A stretch of DNA of 6,572 bases, taken from an uncultured Marvinbryantia sp. (GTDB lineage Bacteria; Bacillota; Clostridia; Lachnospirales; Lachnospiraceae). The notes below the pieces were generated by a model. The model saw only the letters and a program-made list of their open reading frames with translations. It ran no database searches and was not told where the DNA came from. This document shows positions 6,313-6,572 of the stretch, in pieces (the first letter of the stretch is position 1; every line of letters starts with the position of its first letter). Position numbers and translations under genes: made by a program. The stretch lies in the NCBI GenBank assembly GCA_947624335.1, contig CANQJX010000104.1, positions 1-6,572 on the forward strand, in the 5' to 3' direction.

Positions 6313-6342
6313 ATCATAACCCGTAAATATTGTGCTTGTCAA
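6313..6342 (-). promoter_or_regulatory. SigA/sigma-70-type promoter of the liv operon
   Basis: Minus strand: -35 TTGACA (6342-6337, perfect), an 18-nt spacer, and -10 TATGAT (6318-6313, one mismatch to TATAAT). Transcription would start near 6306, leaving a leader of about 24 nt before the livJ ATG, too short for a T-box or riboswitch. The -35 begins 8 nt after the proS stop codon and no proS terminator is visible, so read-through from proS is also possible. A weak CodY-box-like half-site overlaps the start point (6302-6316). Sequence match is good; activity is inferred. Confidence 0.75.
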
Positions 6343-6350
6343 TGGGAAAT

Positions 6351-6572
6351 TTAATATGCTTTTCCCCAATATACCATCTTTTTAGCCGGTTTGCCGCAGT
6401 AGATACAGGTGTCCGCAATCTGCTCCTGTTCAAACGGCATACAGCGGCTTGTCACGCCCGCTTCTTCCTTTAAAGCGTCCTCGCACTCCCGGCTGCCGCA
6501 CCACATCGCTCGGATAAAGCCCGGCTGTTTCTCCGCAATCTCCTTAAAAGCCGCCAGATCCGTCGCGGTATA
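6351..6572 (-). CDS. proS: Prolyl-tRNA synthetase, archaeal/eukaryal type (C-terminal 73 residues)
   Basis: Class II aminoacyl-tRNA synthetase that attaches proline to tRNA-Pro in the cytoplasm; only the C-terminal zinc-binding domain is inside the window. In the partial translation, four cysteines sit at 25 and 30 (WCGSRECE) and 56 and 59 (TCIYCGKPAK). Their 5-26-3 spacing equals that of the zinc cysteines I recall for Thermus thermophilus ProRS. FIRAMWCG, TSRCMPFEQE and the final MVYWGKAY are family hallmarks, and the terminal Tyr is the residue that reaches into the active site in this type. These features exclude the bacterial-type ProS, which has a different insertion domain and no such tail. 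The stop is TAA at 6353-6351. It lies upstream of livJ on the same strand, 68 nt away, but is most likely a separate unit because a promoter fills the gap. Confidence 0.95.
   Translation of the reverse strand, partial: YTATDLAAFKEIAEKQPGFIRAMWCGSRECEDALKEEAGVTSRCMPFEQEQIADTCIYCGKPAKKMVYWGKAY

Overview
The window holds one minus-strand gene array that looks like an ordinary metabolic region of a bacterium. It is most likely from the Bacillota (Clostridia-like). The reasons are moderately GC-rich coding sequence, strong AGGAGG-type ribosome binding sites before almost every gene, an archaeal/eukaryal-type prolyl-tRNA synthetase and a Clostridia-style 'cytidylate kinase-like' protein. This taxonomic call is inference. 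One detail, a LivJ without a lipobox, leaves room for a diderm relative.

Layout in transcription order, right to left: the last 73 residues of ProS (6351-6572, cut by the window edge); a 68-bp gap (6283-6350) with a good sigma-70/SigA-type promoter; livJ, the periplasmic or extracellular binding protein (5158-6282); a 74-bp gap (5084-5157) with a perfect 10-bp hairpin; then livH, livM, livG and livF (1735-5083), packed 12-13 nt apart; a P-loop kinase of the cytidylate kinase-like family (1087-1713); and deoB, phosphopentomutase (1-1066, TTG start, last ~35-40 codons beyond the left edge).

LivJ-H-M-G-F is a complete branched-chain (hydrophobic) amino acid ABC importer. LivJ captures the substrate, LivH and LivM form the membrane channel, and LivG and LivF are the two ATPases. 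At each of the livH/livM, livM/livG and livG/livF junctions the upstream TAG stop codon leads directly into the downstream Shine-Dalgarno, which suggests translational coupling. The kinase and deoB follow with 20-21 nt gaps and no visible terminator or promoter, so they are probably on the same transcript although they belong to nucleotide/pentose-phosphate metabolism.

No gene-free stretch exceeds 300 bp. No RNA gene, mobile element, CRISPR array or long repeat was seen. I found no new system. The points most worth a look are the livJ-livH hairpin, the missing lipobox, the stop/SD overlaps, and the joining of a BCAA importer to a nucleotide kinase and DeoB.
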